From the NCBI GenBank assembly GCA_964472195.1, contig CAYYJH010000001.1:1-64000 (forward strand): a DNA stretch of 64,000 nt. The letters run 5' to 3'. Within the stretch, counting starts at the first letter, position 1. Each line of letters begins with the position of its first letter. This document shows positions 1-8,262 of this stretch, piece after piece. Made by a program: the position numbers and the translations under genes. Below the pieces are notes generated by a model, which was given only the letters and a program-made list of their open reading frames with translations, had not been told where the DNA came from and searched no databases. This DNA is from BS750m-G4 sp964472195. GTDB lineage: Bacteria; Bacteroidota; Ignavibacteria; Tepidaquicellales; Tepidaquicellaceae.

Positions 1-20
1 TTTTTTCAGAGAAATTTTAC

Positions 21-49
21 TTGACAAATGGAATAAAATTGTATATATT
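21..49 (+). promoter_or_regulatory. Candidate sigma70-type promoter
   Basis: A perfect TTGACA box (21-26) is followed after exactly 17 bases by TATATT (44-49). Just downstream lies a short dyad, GTAG (53-56) and CTAC (63-66), near the expected start of transcription, which could be an operator or only chance. The first ORF downstream is the small membrane protein at 156. Whether this organism's main sigma factor uses this consensus is not shown by the sequence. Confidence 0.45.
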
Positions 50-155
50 GTTGTAGTGTACGCTACGACAATAATAAATTTATGAAATAGTTTTGAAATA
101 ATTTTAGAGTGTATGTGAATAAAGAATATTATTTTGAAACTCAAATTTTAAGAAA

Positions 156-266
156 ATGAAAACGCAAAAGACAGATACTGGTTTAATAAACTCGTATACG
201 AGGACTTATTTCCTCCTGATGTTATATCTTTCTATATTAGTCGTTTTTGTATTGGTTTTCTTATAA
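156..266 (+). CDS. Possible 36-residue single-pass membrane protein
   Basis: An ATG-started ORF of 36 codons lies about 100 bases downstream of a good promoter match. The first 17 residues are polar with several Lys/Arg/Thr, and the rest is an unbroken hydrophobic stretch ending VFVLVFL, long enough to cross the membrane once. I do not recognise a family. It ends 28 bases before the DUF4160-like gene, so the two may be co-transcribed. Tiny ORFs like this also arise by chance in AT-rich DNA; the promoter and the lysine-then-hydrophobic layout are the reasons for listing it. Confidence 0.35.
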   Translation: MKTQKTDTGLINSYTRTYFLLMLYLSILVVFVLVFL

Positions 267-294
267 AAATTTTCTGAACTGTTACTTTATTATA

Positions 295-579
295 ATGCCA
301 ATTGCTATTAATAAACATAAAGGATTTAAGATATATATGAATTTTAACAAGATTGAGGATTCATATTATCCACACTTTGAGGTTGTTTATAAAAATACCG
401 TATCGAAATTTGCAATTGACTTGAGCATTATTGAATTAGGTAATTTACCTGTCGGTATTGCTAATGAAGTAATCGATTGGGCTTTCGATAATTATGAAGA
501 GTTGTTAAAGCTGTGGACAAAATTAATAGAAAAGCAAATTGGTAAGCATGAATATAATTACTTAAAGCAAGTAAGCTAG
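295..579 (+). CDS. DUF4160-like small protein
   Basis: This encodes about 94 residues. The sequence begins MPIAINKHKGFKIYMN, has a PHFEVVYKN segment and a C-terminal helix with NYEELLKLW. This layout (MP start, beta hairpin, an aromatic-HxH/PHF strand, C-terminal helix ending in a Trp) is that of DUF4160 proteins, small soluble proteins often found beside DUF2442 proteins and sometimes discussed as toxin-antitoxin-like pairs. No DUF2442 partner is visible here. An upstream TTG (247) would add 16 hydrophobic residues that overlap the previous small ORF; the ATG at 295 fits the family start. Function is unknown. Confidence 0.6.
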   Translation: MPIAINKHKGFKIYMNFNKIEDSYYPHFEVVYKNTVSKFAIDLSIIELGNLPVGIANEVIDWAFDNYEELLKLWTKLIEKQIGKHEYNYLKQVS

Positions 580-611
580 CAATATTCTTTCAATTTTTTA
601 AAAAATTAGTT

Positions 612-674
612 ATGTTAAAATACACAATAATTTTAATACTTCTTATGATAACGAGTATTCTGGTATCTTTGTAA
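612..674 (+). CDS. Possible 20-residue hydrophobic peptide
   Basis: An ATG ORF encodes MLKYTIILILLMITSILVSL, almost entirely hydrophobic after one Lys, and stops 15 bases before the TrmB-type regulator gene. It could be a leader peptide, a small membrane peptide or a chance ORF in AT-rich intergenic DNA. No ribosome binding site is visible. It is listed because it is the second such hydrophobic mini-ORF within 700 bases. Confidence 0.2.
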   Translation: MLKYTIILILLMITSILVSL

Positions 675-689
675 AACCATAAAAGATTA

Positions 690-1532
690 ATGGAAGAAAT
701 TATAAACAAGCTTGAAAATTTAGGTTTTACAAATTACGAGTCTAAGGTATTTCTCGTATTGATGAAAGGTCATAACATGACAGCTGCAGAGATAGCAAAG
801 GATGCTAACATTCCCCGTACATCTGTATATGACATACTGAAGTCATTTACCAAAAAAGGTCTTTGTAACGAGATTGAAACTCCAACGAAACTCAGATACG
901 AAATGATAGATCCCGATGTTGTTGAAGGTAAACTCAGGAATGATTTTAAAATTGCTCACAATAAGAAGTTAGATGAATTAACGGGTTCTTTTTCAAAGTT
1001 GAAAGATCTGTACAAAGTAACAGCTCCAGAAGAGAAGCAGATTAAAGTTGAATTATTAAGAGGATTCAATAAACAACGACAACAAAAATTTTTGAATTTA
1101 TTAAAAGAATCAAAAAAAGAAATATTAATTACAAATAGACTTGAAAGCAAAATATATGCCGAGCAAAGCGAAGAAGTTGTTAATTTTTTCGAAAGAGGTG
1201 GCATTTTAAAAACCGTTTATGAAATAAGTACAAATTTTAAAGTAAAGATTGATAATAAATGGATTGATGCTGATATGAAAATTTTTATAGATTTGTGTGA
1301 AGAATTTGAAAAGCATGGAGTTAAAATTAAATTAGCAAAGACTATGCCCCAGAATTTTACTGTTTTTGATAGAAGAACTGTTTTTGTTAATTTGTTTGAT
1401 GAGACTATTAAAGAGTACAATAAAAGCGATATTATTATTCAAAATGAGAGATATGCTAATACAATGACGGACTTGTTTAACTTTTATTGGGAAAATGCAT
1501 TGACAATACAGGAATTCAAAAAAACATTATAA
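690..1532 (+). CDS. TrmB-family transcriptional regulator
   Basis: This is a cytoplasmic DNA-binding regulator of 280 residues. Residues 1-80 form a winged helix-turn-helix of TrmB type: the opening LENLGFTNYESKVFLVLMK, then MTAAEIAKDANIPRTSVYDILKSF as the recognition region. The remaining 200 residues match the sugar-binding-like effector domain found in TrmB proteins in length but have no motif I can name. TrmB regulators are best known from archaea for sugar control and also occur in Bacteroidetes-group bacteria. The target is unknown; the next gene is a surface protein and the polysaccharide locus starts 2.3 kb downstream, so a link is possible but only inferred. Confidence 0.8.
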   Translation: MEEIINKLENLGFTNYESKVFLVLMKGHNMTAAEIAKDANIPRTSVYDILKSFTKKGLCNEIETPTKLRYEMIDPDVVEGKLRNDFKIAHNKKLDELTGSFSKLKDLYKVTAPEEKQIKVELLRGFNKQRQQKFLNLLKESKKEILITNRLESKIYAEQSEEVVNFFERGGILKTVYEISTNFKVKIDNKWIDADMKIFIDLCEEFEKHGVKIKLAKTMPQNFTVFDRRTVFVNLFDETIKEYNKSDIIIQNERYANTMTDLFNFYWENALTIQEFKKTL

Positions 1533-1564
1533 TGCATGCGAAGTGTTTTATTTATCTTGACTTG

Positions 1565-1581
1565 AATAAATCAAATTTATT
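1565..1581. repeat. Short AT-only inverted repeat
   Basis: AATAAAT (1565-1571) and ATTTATT (1575-1581) form perfect arms around CAA. It sits 33 bases after the TrmB-type gene. It lacks G:C pairs and a clear T run, so it is a poor terminator; it could be an operator or chance in AT-rich DNA. The rest of the 1533-1662 gap shows nothing else I can support. Confidence 0.2.
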
Positions 1582-1662
1582 AATTACATAGACATATAAA
1601 GGATAATATGCATTCTCATATTTATGATAAAATAAATAAAATTAATTAATAACATAAGTGTT

Positions 1663-3672
1663 ATGAGAACTCCTATACAAAACATCAAAACACTTCTGTT
1701 TATTATTCTATCTCTTCTTACTTTTAATATTAACATTTCTTTTAGTATAGAGGATACAACCGCTATTATGGGGTGGTCTCCAATTAATACTGGAATGAAC
1801 GGACCTGTTCATGCGTTAACAATATTTAACGGAAATATTGTTGCAGGAGGAGAATTTACAAATGCTGGCGGTCATAATGTGAATCATATTGCCTTATGGA
1901 ACGGGACAGCGTGGCAATCATTAGGACTTGGAGTAAATGGTAGTGTTTTAGCTTTAGCAGTTTTTAATAATGAACTATTTGCAGGAGGAGAATTTACAAA
2001 TGCCGGTGGAATTGTTGCTTATAAGATTGCAAAATGGGATGGGAATAACTGGACATCCTTAAATTCGGGTTTTAACGGTGATAATGATAAAGTAATGTCT
2101 TTAATTGTACTCGGTAGTGATCTTATTGTTGGAGGACAGTTCGTTGATACAGTTGTTTCCGATAACAACAGATTTCAATTGAATAATGTTGCTAAATGGA
2201 CAGGAACAAACTGGCAGGCTTTGGGTTTAGGATTAAATAATATGGTTACATCTTTTACGCTATATAACGCAGAACTTGTAGCTGGAGGGAAATTTGACGG
2301 GAAAGTGAAAATTTGGGATGGTAATGTATGGACAACAATCGGTTCTGGATTAAATAATAATGTAAACGCACTTGAAGTATATAATAGTTTATTAATTGCA
2401 GGCGGTGAATTTACAGGGCATATTTCACAATGGAATGGAGCTAACTGGAATACTATTGGAGGAGGAGTTGAAGATTTTGTATGGTCAATCATAAATTATC
2501 AAAATGCAATTATAGTTGGAGGAGATTTTAAATATGTTGGACCATCTGTTGACAGTTTGTTCGTAAACAGGATAGCAAGGTGGGATGGTAGCTCATGGTC
2601 TGAACTGACGAGAGGGATGAATAACAGAGTGGAAGCGTTTGCATTGTTTGATACGGTTAGTTTAATAGTCGGAGGAGAGTTTACTACTGCAGGAGGACTT
2701 ATTGCAAATAGAATAGCTGATTGGAATTTACTCGAAACATATACTGTCTCTGGCGAAGTTAGATATTCAAATAGTCAACCAGTGACTCGAGGAAAAGTGT
2801 GGGCTGTGAGATTAGATTATAACACTTTTGAAATTATTATTATTGATTCTACGTTAATTCAAACAGACGGTTCGTATATTTTAAATAAAGTACCTTCTAC
2901 TACTGATTATATATTTACATATCCTGATGATGAGGAAGTAGATTACATTCCAACTTACTACCCATCAACTATTTTCTGGGAAAATGCTATACCGGTAACT
3001 CCAGATTCAAATCTTGTTAATGTTAATATAACAGTTGAACCTATTGTGGGTGAGTTTAATAGCATGGTTGCTCCAGGTTCGATAGGTGGTCATGTTTATT
3101 TGAACTACCTTCCGCCCGGTTATATTACGGGTAATGGAATGAGTTTTAAATCAGGTGCTATAGTGTATGCGAAGATTGGAGATTCCTACAAAGGATTTGG
3201 AGTGAGCAATAGATTTGAAAAATATAGAGTTGATTCACTTCCTGAGGGTAATTATAATATCATTGTGAACAGATTGGGATATACAACAGCTATGGCTAAC
3301 GTTAACCTTAATTTTTCTAACGGTTATAGCATAGATACATTAGATTTTGTTTTAGATACTGTGAGATTACCAATTAGTATTCAAAATATTAACACTAAGG
3401 TGCCTGAAAATTACTCCTTGAGTCAAAACTATCCAAATCCTTTTAATCCGGAGACAAACATAGAATTTAGTATTCCTGTTAATACGGAAGTTAGTCTCAG
3501 GATATTTAATATATTAGGGCAGGAAGTTATGAAGTTGTTAAACAATGTGCATTTATCGAGAGGTACTTATAATGTACAGTTTAAAACCCTTAATTTGCCA
3601 TCAGGAGTGTATTTCTATAGATTGGAAACATTTGAATTTGTAAAAACCAAGAAAATGTTATTAATAAAATAG
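1663..3672 (+). CDS. T9SS-sorted secreted protein with seven AGGEF-type repeats
   Basis: This is a 669-residue exported protein. Residues 1-30 are a signal peptide (Arg/Lys, then a long Leu/Ile/Phe core). From about 35 to 365 a unit of roughly 45 residues recurs, each with a WNG-x-x-W-x-x-L/I-G stretch and an AGGEFT- or VGGxF-type strand. I count seven such GGxF strands, which suggests a seven-bladed propeller. Next comes a CarboxypepD_reg-like beta-sandwich (about 367-480), another carboxypeptidase-regulatory-like segment (about 485-570), and from 580 a type IX secretion type A sorting domain with NYPNPFNPETN and a KMLLIK end. T9SS cargo crosses the outer membrane and the C-terminal domain is usually removed. 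The ligand is unknown. A terminator follows, so it is probably monocistronic. Confidence 0.85.
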   Translation: MRTPIQNIKTLLFIILSLLTFNINISFSIEDTTAIMGWSPINTGMNGPVHALTIFNGNIVAGGEFTNAGGHNVNHIALWNGTAWQSLGLGVNGSVLALAVFNNELFAGGEFTNAGGIVAYKIAKWDGNNWTSLNSGFNGDNDKVMSLIVLGSDLIVGGQFVDTVVSDNNRFQLNNVAKWTGTNWQALGLGLNNMVTSFTLYNAELVAGGKFDGKVKIWDGNVWTTIGSGLNNNVNALEVYNSLLIAGGEFTGHISQWNGANWNTIGGGVEDFVWSIINYQNAIIVGGDFKYVGPSVDSLFVNRIARWDGSSWSELTRGMNNRVEAFALFDTVSLIVGGEFTTAGGLIANRIADWNLLETYTVSGEVRYSNSQPVTRGKVWAVRLDYNTFEIIIIDSTLIQTDGSYILNKVPSTTDYIFTYPDDEEVDYIPTYYPSTIFWENAIPVTPDSNLVNVNITVEPIVGEFNSMVAPGSIGGHVYLNYLPPGYITGNGMSFKSGAIVYAKIGDSYKGFGVSNRFEKYRVDSLPEGNYNIIVNRLGYTTAMANVNLNFSNGYSIDTLDFVLDTVRLPISIQNINTKVPENYSLSQNYPNPFNPETNIEFSIPVNTEVSLRIFNILGQEVMKLLNNVHLSRGTYNVQFKTLNLPSGVYFYRLETFEFVKTKKMLLIK

Positions 3673-3720
3673 CATTATATAAAAGCATTAAAGTTTAATA
3701 AGTAATTGATAATACTGGAA

Positions 3721-3752
3721 GCAAACAAGTGATTATTGTTTGCTATTTTTTT
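3721..3752 (+). terminator. Rho-independent terminator after the T9SS protein
   Basis: GCAAACAA (3721-3728) pairs perfectly with TTGTTTGC (3736-3743) across a 7-base loop and is followed by TATTTTTTT. It separates the surface-protein gene from the polysaccharide locus. Confidence 0.8.
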
Positions 3753-3824
3753 AAATAATTTCATATTTAATTTAAGCAATAAATCGTATTTTAAAGAATT
3801 CAAAACGAATTAATTCATATTACT

Positions 3825-4364
3825 TTGAATAGTTCCAAACGATATTTAGTATTACTTATATTGTATTTTATTTCTTTTAGCGTAGCATATTCACAACCGG
3901 ATAGAGAGCAGGTTGGAACCGAAAATTTACTTAATATATCCGGGGGAGCTTTCTATAATTACGCTCAGAAAAATAAAGTAAATATTGAGGTAAACATATG
4001 GGGTTATGTACAAAACCCTGGGAAATATTTAGTTCCAAAAGGTGTTACAGTACAGGATTTGATATCATATGCTGGTGGTCCATTAACTGATGCTAATCTC
4101 GATGAAATAAAACTTTACCGACCGAAGAATGATTCCTTGTTTATTATGTCAGACCAGATAATAAGTTTAGATTACAATGATCTTTTTTGGGAAGATGAAG
4201 TGAGTAGAAAAAATAAGAAAAATCCTGTTCTCCAGCCCGGCGATATTTTAATTTTTCCCGGTGAACCCAGGTTATTTTTCAAAGAAAATCTTTCAATCGT
4301 TTTATCGGTAGCTTCTGTTTTGATTTCTTTAGGAATTTTGATATTATCGATAACAAGAAATTGA
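3825..4364 (+). CDS. SLBB-domain polysaccharide export protein, short form
   Basis: This encodes 179 residues starting at TTG; no in-frame ATG lies before the signal sequence, so TTG is needed. Residues 6-23 form a signal peptide. About 53-105 is an SLBB domain (VNIWGYVQNPGKYLVPKGVT, then DLISYAGGPLTDA), followed by LQPGDILIFPGE, a phrase typical of Wza-family proteins, and a C-terminal membrane helix (about 155-177). Wza proteins of the outer membrane normally carry an N-terminal Poly_export domain and more than one SLBB; these are missing, so this is not a full export channel. It lies 22 bases before the Wzc-type kinase and probably works with it in the periplasm. Confidence 0.75.
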   Translation: MNSSKRYLVLLILYFISFSVAYSQPDREQVGTENLLNISGGAFYNYAQKNKVNIEVNIWGYVQNPGKYLVPKGVTVQDLISYAGGPLTDANLDEIKLYRPKNDSLFIMSDQIISLDYNDLFWEDEVSRKNKKNPVLQPGDILIFPGEPRLFFKENLSIVLSVASVLISLGILILSITRN

Positions 4365-4386
4365 TTTGACTAATATTTTGTAAATT

Positions 4387-6672
4387 TTGTCTAAACAAAT
4401 AACAAATAGAAAGGAACAGACTCCAAAGGATTCAATCTTAAAGAGAACAAATCCAGCGGATAATATTAAGGAATATATTAATATTCTTCGCATAAATATT
4501 ATTCCAATAATTCTCATATTGATTGGAAGCATAATTGTAACTGTGTTTTATGTATTAACAGCGAGAGATATATACAGAGCCTCAACAACTTTGAAAATCA
4601 ACCGACCTCAAGGAAGTATATTAACATCGAATCTCATACCTGAATTTCAGGAGATTATTACGGATAGACATATTCTTAACGAGATAGAAGTATTAAAAAG
4701 TTATAGAATGCGCTTGAGTGTTAGTAAAATACTATTAGATAGTTTCAAAGTTAATCCTGATAGAAATTCATATTTTTATATTGCAAATCCCGAATCTAAA
4801 CACATTCCCGACGAAAATGATATCCCAAAGCTTGCGAATTCACTTGCAAGCATAGTGTCCATTAACCAAAAGAGAGGGCTTGATGTAATAGCTCTGGATG
4901 CAGAAAGTCCTTCGAATTATGAAGCGGCATTAATAGCAAATGCTTATGCTGAAGCATATCTAGATTATACACTTGAGTTAAGCCGTCTTGAGCTGACAAC
5001 TATAAGAGAATTTCTCGAAGGAGAAAAAGAAAAGAAATTTAAAGATCTTAACAAGGCAGAATCAGCTTTAAAAGATTTTCAACAGCGAGGAGGATTTGTT
5101 ATTCTAGATGATCAGGCAAGAAATCTTGTTGATTTAATTTCTGATTTTGAAGCCCAGAAAAACTTCATTCAACTTGATCTTGTGGCAAAGCAAAAAGCAA
5201 GTAATGAAATTGAAAATGAGTTAAAAAATATTAACCCGGAATTACTAACGTATTTACAAGGGCAGGTAAGTGAGCCTTACGTAAATGAATTACAATTGAA
5301 AATAGCTGAGTTGGAAACCAAAAGAGATATTGAAGCAACGATACCGAATAATGATAAGTTAAGAAATAAAACCATCGAAGATTATAATAAACAAATTACT
5401 CCACTAAAAGAAACTTTAAAAGAGAAGATACAGATATTAAAAGCTGGAATTTATTCGATCACCCCTGAAAACAGAAGAGATGTGATTCAAAAATTATTTG
5501 ATACTGACATTGAGGTTCAAGGGTTGAGACAGAAGGATAGGTCAATCAAAAGGATATTAACTCGTTATGAAAGTGAATTCAATAAGCTTCCAGCTCAAAG
5601 TATAGAACTCGCAAAATTGGAACGTGATAGGAAATCTGTAGAGAAATTATATTTAATTTTAGAAGAGAAATATCAGGAAGCTGTCATTAATGAAAGATCT
5701 CAATTGGGTAATGTAAGCATCATCGATTCCGCACTTGCGCCATCTAGTCCTTCAAAGCCCAATCGACCAATGATAATTCTTGCAGGTGTTGTAGTCGGTT
5801 TAGCTCTCGGCGTAGGATTTTCTTTCATAAGGAATTATCTTGATAGATCGATTAAAAGTCCAGAAGAAATTGAAAGCAAAGGCATATCTGTTCTTTCCTG
5901 GATTCCGACAATCGAAGAGTTGAAAAACCTGACTGTACCAAAGTTATCTTTTATTGTTGCAATGAAATCCAGTACTGCAGCATCGGAATCTTTTAAAGCA
6001 CTAAGAACCAGAATTCAATATTCAAGAATTGAAGAGAATAAGACAATACTTATTACAAGCACTATACCCGAGGAAGGTAAAACAACGATTGCTCTAAATC
6101 TTGCCGGAACATTTGCACAATCAGAAAAAAAGGTGTTATTGGTTGATTGCGACTTACGCAAACCTAAACTTCACTCAATATTTGAGGATGACAGATTCCC
6201 CGGGTTAAGCGATTATTTATTTTCAAATGTAACTTTAGATGAGATAGTTAGAAAAACTACTTTAGAAAATCTGTCTTACATTTCAAGTGGTACTATACCA
6301 CCAAATCCATCAGAGCTTTTAGGGTCTAATTTAATGAAAGAATTCATGGATAAGTTGAGAGATATGTATGATATAATAATTATTGATTCCCCTCCATTCA
6401 TAACCGTTACAGATGCAGAAATTCTTTACAGATTAACTGATGGGACTGTTTTAGTGATACAGGCGAATAAAACGCCTTCGGATGCTTTTTATAAATCTTG
6501 TGAGAAAATGTTAAGTTTTAATTCACATAATTTCCTCGGGGTAGTGTTGAATAACTTTAATATTAGTAAAGGTTACGGATACTATTACAATTATTATAAT
6601 TACTATTATATTTACTCAAGTGGTGATAAAAAGAAAAACATATTGCAGAAGATAAATAATAAAAAATCATAA
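4387..6672 (+). CDS. Wzc-type polysaccharide co-polymerase and tyrosine autokinase
   Basis: This is an inner-membrane protein of 761 residues with a TTG start. An N-terminal Wzz domain with a membrane helix near 37-57 leads to a long coiled-coil periplasmic part, a GNVR-like segment and a second helix near 460-480. The cytoplasmic BY-kinase has Walker A (T559 to T567, PEEGKTT), Walker A-prime around D587 (LLVDCDLRKP) and Walker B around D667 (IIIIDSPP). The tail (about 729-746) is a dense tyrosine cluster, the usual autophosphorylation site. Such proteins set chain length and work with Wza/Wzy. It closely follows the SLBB gene and probably belongs to the same operon. The fused kinase is the proteobacterial/Bacteroidetes arrangement. 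Confidence 0.9.
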   Translation: MSKQITNRKEQTPKDSILKRTNPADNIKEYINILRINIIPIILILIGSIIVTVFYVLTARDIYRASTTLKINRPQGSILTSNLIPEFQEIITDRHILNEIEVLKSYRMRLSVSKILLDSFKVNPDRNSYFYIANPESKHIPDENDIPKLANSLASIVSINQKRGLDVIALDAESPSNYEAALIANAYAEAYLDYTLELSRLELTTIREFLEGEKEKKFKDLNKAESALKDFQQRGGFVILDDQARNLVDLISDFEAQKNFIQLDLVAKQKASNEIENELKNINPELLTYLQGQVSEPYVNELQLKIAELETKRDIEATIPNNDKLRNKTIEDYNKQITPLKETLKEKIQILKAGIYSITPENRRDVIQKLFDTDIEVQGLRQKDRSIKRILTRYESEFNKLPAQSIELAKLERDRKSVEKLYLILEEKYQEAVINERSQLGNVSIIDSALAPSSPSKPNRPMIILAGVVVGLALGVGFSFIRNYLDRSIKSPEEIESKGISVLSWIPTIEELKNLTVPKLSFIVAMKSSTAASESFKALRTRIQYSRIEENKTILITSTIPEEGKTTIALNLAGTFAQSEKKVLLVDCDLRKPKLHSIFEDDRFPGLSDYLFSNVTLDEIVRKTTLENLSYISSGTIPPNPSELLGSNLMKEFMDKLRDMYDIIIIDSPPFITVTDAEILYRLTDGTVLVIQANKTPSDAFYKSCEKMLSFNSHNFLGVVLNNFNISKGYGYYYNYYNYYYIYSSGDKKKNILQKINNKKS

Positions 6673-6732
6673 TCAAAATAAGTTATTACTAATATGATAT
6701 GTGTTTTAAATTAATAGGAGTATCATTTCAGG

Positions 6733-7014
6733 GTGAATTTTAAAATTATCATCAGAAAACATTCAGAATTCATAAGATGTCCATCATGCGATATGATAGG
6801 AACATTAAGAAAGAGCAGGTCAAGAAATTTAAAAGAAAAAATATACAAAAGAGTTTTTTTTAAATACTATTATCATTGCCGAAATTGTAAATACAGGTTC
6901 AGTAAGTTTGGGTATAAATTAGCCAGTAATTTTTTTCAAATACTTATCGTCTATTTCGTGATAATATTTATTTCTGCTTTTATTGTTTTTAGAATACTTA
7001 AGAAGTTTTTTTAG
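6733..7014 (+). CDS. Small zinc-ribbon membrane protein
   Basis: This encodes 93 residues from a GTG start. Two CxxC pairs (C16/C19 and C49/C52) form a likely zinc ribbon, with a basic stretch between them (about 26-40). Residues 66-86 are one membrane helix, so the ribbon probably faces the cytoplasm. I do not recognise the family. AGGAG at 6716-6720 is 12 bases from the GTG, rather far. It sits between the Wzc-type kinase and the Gmd-like gene, so it may take part in polysaccharide regulation, but nothing in the sequence proves that. Confidence 0.55.
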   Translation: MNFKIIIRKHSEFIRCPSCDMIGTLRKSRSRNLKEKIYKRVFFKYYYHCRNCKYRFSKFGYKLASNFFQILIVYFVIIFISAFIVFRILKKFF

Positions 7015-7094
7015 CAATCCACAAATCGTAACCAATATCTTTTTTAGTTAATGCAATAAATTTTCGTAATATATAACATTCAGATTTAAATTTC

Positions 7095-7127
7095 AAATTT
7101 GACAAGCTCAAATTTACAACTCATTAT
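7095..7127 (+). promoter_or_regulatory. Candidate promoter with overlapping dyad upstream of the Gmd-like gene
   Basis: AAATTTGA (7095-7102) and TCAAATTT (7108-7115) form a perfect 8-bp inverted repeat around CAAGC. A TTGACA box (7099-7104) lies inside it, and 17 bases further is CATTAT (7122-7127), a 4 of 6 match to the -10 box. The overlap of dyad and -35 would suit a repressor site. The start codon is at 7163. This 148-base gap is one of the few places in the locus where a new transcript could start. Confidence 0.35.
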
Positions 7128-7162
7128 AAGATTATTAAATTTTAACAACAAATTTTTTCATT

Positions 7163-8203
7163 ATGAAAAAAGCTCTTATTACTGGAATTACAGGACAAGA
7201 TGGAAGCTACCTGTGTGAGATACTTTTAGACAAAGGATACGAAGTGCATGGTATTATCAGGAGGAGCAGCTCTTTTAATACAGGAAGGATTGATCACCTG
7301 TATAATAATAAAGAAATCCTTGATAATAAATTTTTCCTTCATTACGGTGACATAACTGATACGAGCAATCTCAACAGACTTCTTGAAAAGATACACCCGG
7401 ATGAAATTTATAATTTAGCTGCACAATCACATGTCAAGGTCTCATTCGAGATACCCGAATACACGGCAGAGGTTGATGCTGTTGGAACTTTGAGATTTCT
7501 CGATGCAATTCGTGAGACCGGATTAAAAACAAAATTTTACCAAGCTTCAACAAGTGAACTTTACGGTAAAATTCAGGAAAAGCCGCAAAATGAAAACACT
7601 CCATTCTATCCAAGAAGTCCCTATGGAGTTGCGAAAATTTATGGTTATTGGATAGTTGTCAATTACAGGGAAGCCTACGGATTGTTTGCTTGCAACGGTA
7701 TTTTATTTAACCATGAATCTCCAAGGCGGGGTGAAACATTTGTAACTAGAAAGATAACGAGAGCTGCTTCGAGGATCAAATGTGACCTACAGGATAAATT
7801 ATACATTGGTAATATAAACGCAAAAAGAGACTGGGGATATGCACCGGAGTTTTGTGAAGGAATGTGGAGAATGCTTCAGCTTGAGAAACCCGAAGATTTT
7901 GTATTAGCAACCGGTGAAACTCATACAGTACGAGAATTTGCTCAAATAGCCTTTAAAGAGCTTGATATTAATTTAGAGTGGTCTGGTGAAGGAGAAGATG
8001 AAAAGGGTATTGATAAAGATTCTGGTAAGACGATTATTGAAGTTGATAAGAATTATTTTAGACCTACCGAAGTTGATATACTAATAGGAGATGCTACTAA
8101 AGCAAAGAAGATGCTAGGTTGGGAGCCAAAAGTAAGATTTGAAGAGCTTGTGAAAAAAATGATTCGAGCTGATTATGAAAAAGTTAAGAAAAGAGGGTAC
8201 TGA
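7163..8203 (+). CDS. gmd: GDP-mannose 4,6-dehydratase family (Gmd or GDP-heptose dehydratase)
   Basis: This is a cytoplasmic extended-SDR enzyme of 346 residues, the usual Gmd length. The N-terminal NAD(P) motif is GITGQDGSYL (about 7-16). The active-site stretch has ASTSELYGK and SPYGVAK with the catalytic Tyr154 and Lys158, and the Gmd hallmark NHESPRRGETFVTRK follows. Gmd turns GDP-mannose into GDP-4-keto-6-deoxymannose. Close homologues (DmhA/WcbK type) do the same on GDP-manno-heptose, and two HddA-like kinases and a GmhA-like isomerase are present in this locus, so a heptose substrate is possible. No GDP-fucose synthase (Fcl) partner was recognised next to it. Confidence 0.88.
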   Translation: MKKALITGITGQDGSYLCEILLDKGYEVHGIIRRSSSFNTGRIDHLYNNKEILDNKFFLHYGDITDTSNLNRLLEKIHPDEIYNLAAQSHVKVSFEIPEYTAEVDAVGTLRFLDAIRETGLKTKFYQASTSELYGKIQEKPQNENTPFYPRSPYGVAKIYGYWIVVNYREAYGLFACNGILFNHESPRRGETFVTRKITRAASRIKCDLQDKLYIGNINAKRDWGYAPEFCEGMWRMLQLEKPEDFVLATGETHTVREFAQIAFKELDINLEWSGEGEDEKGIDKDSGKTIIEVDKNYFRPTEVDILIGDATKAKKMLGWEPKVRFEELVKKMIRADYEKVKKRGY

Positions 8204-8262
8204 TTTAATGAATAACTCGTTGAAATTTTTTGTGCGTTCTAATTGATATTATATAAAAGAAG

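Noticed and set aside
6571..6625. Tyr-codon-rich stretch at the end of the Wzc gene as a DNA repeat element
   Set aside because: It is coding, in frame, and the tyrosine cluster is the expected autophosphorylation tail of BY-kinases.
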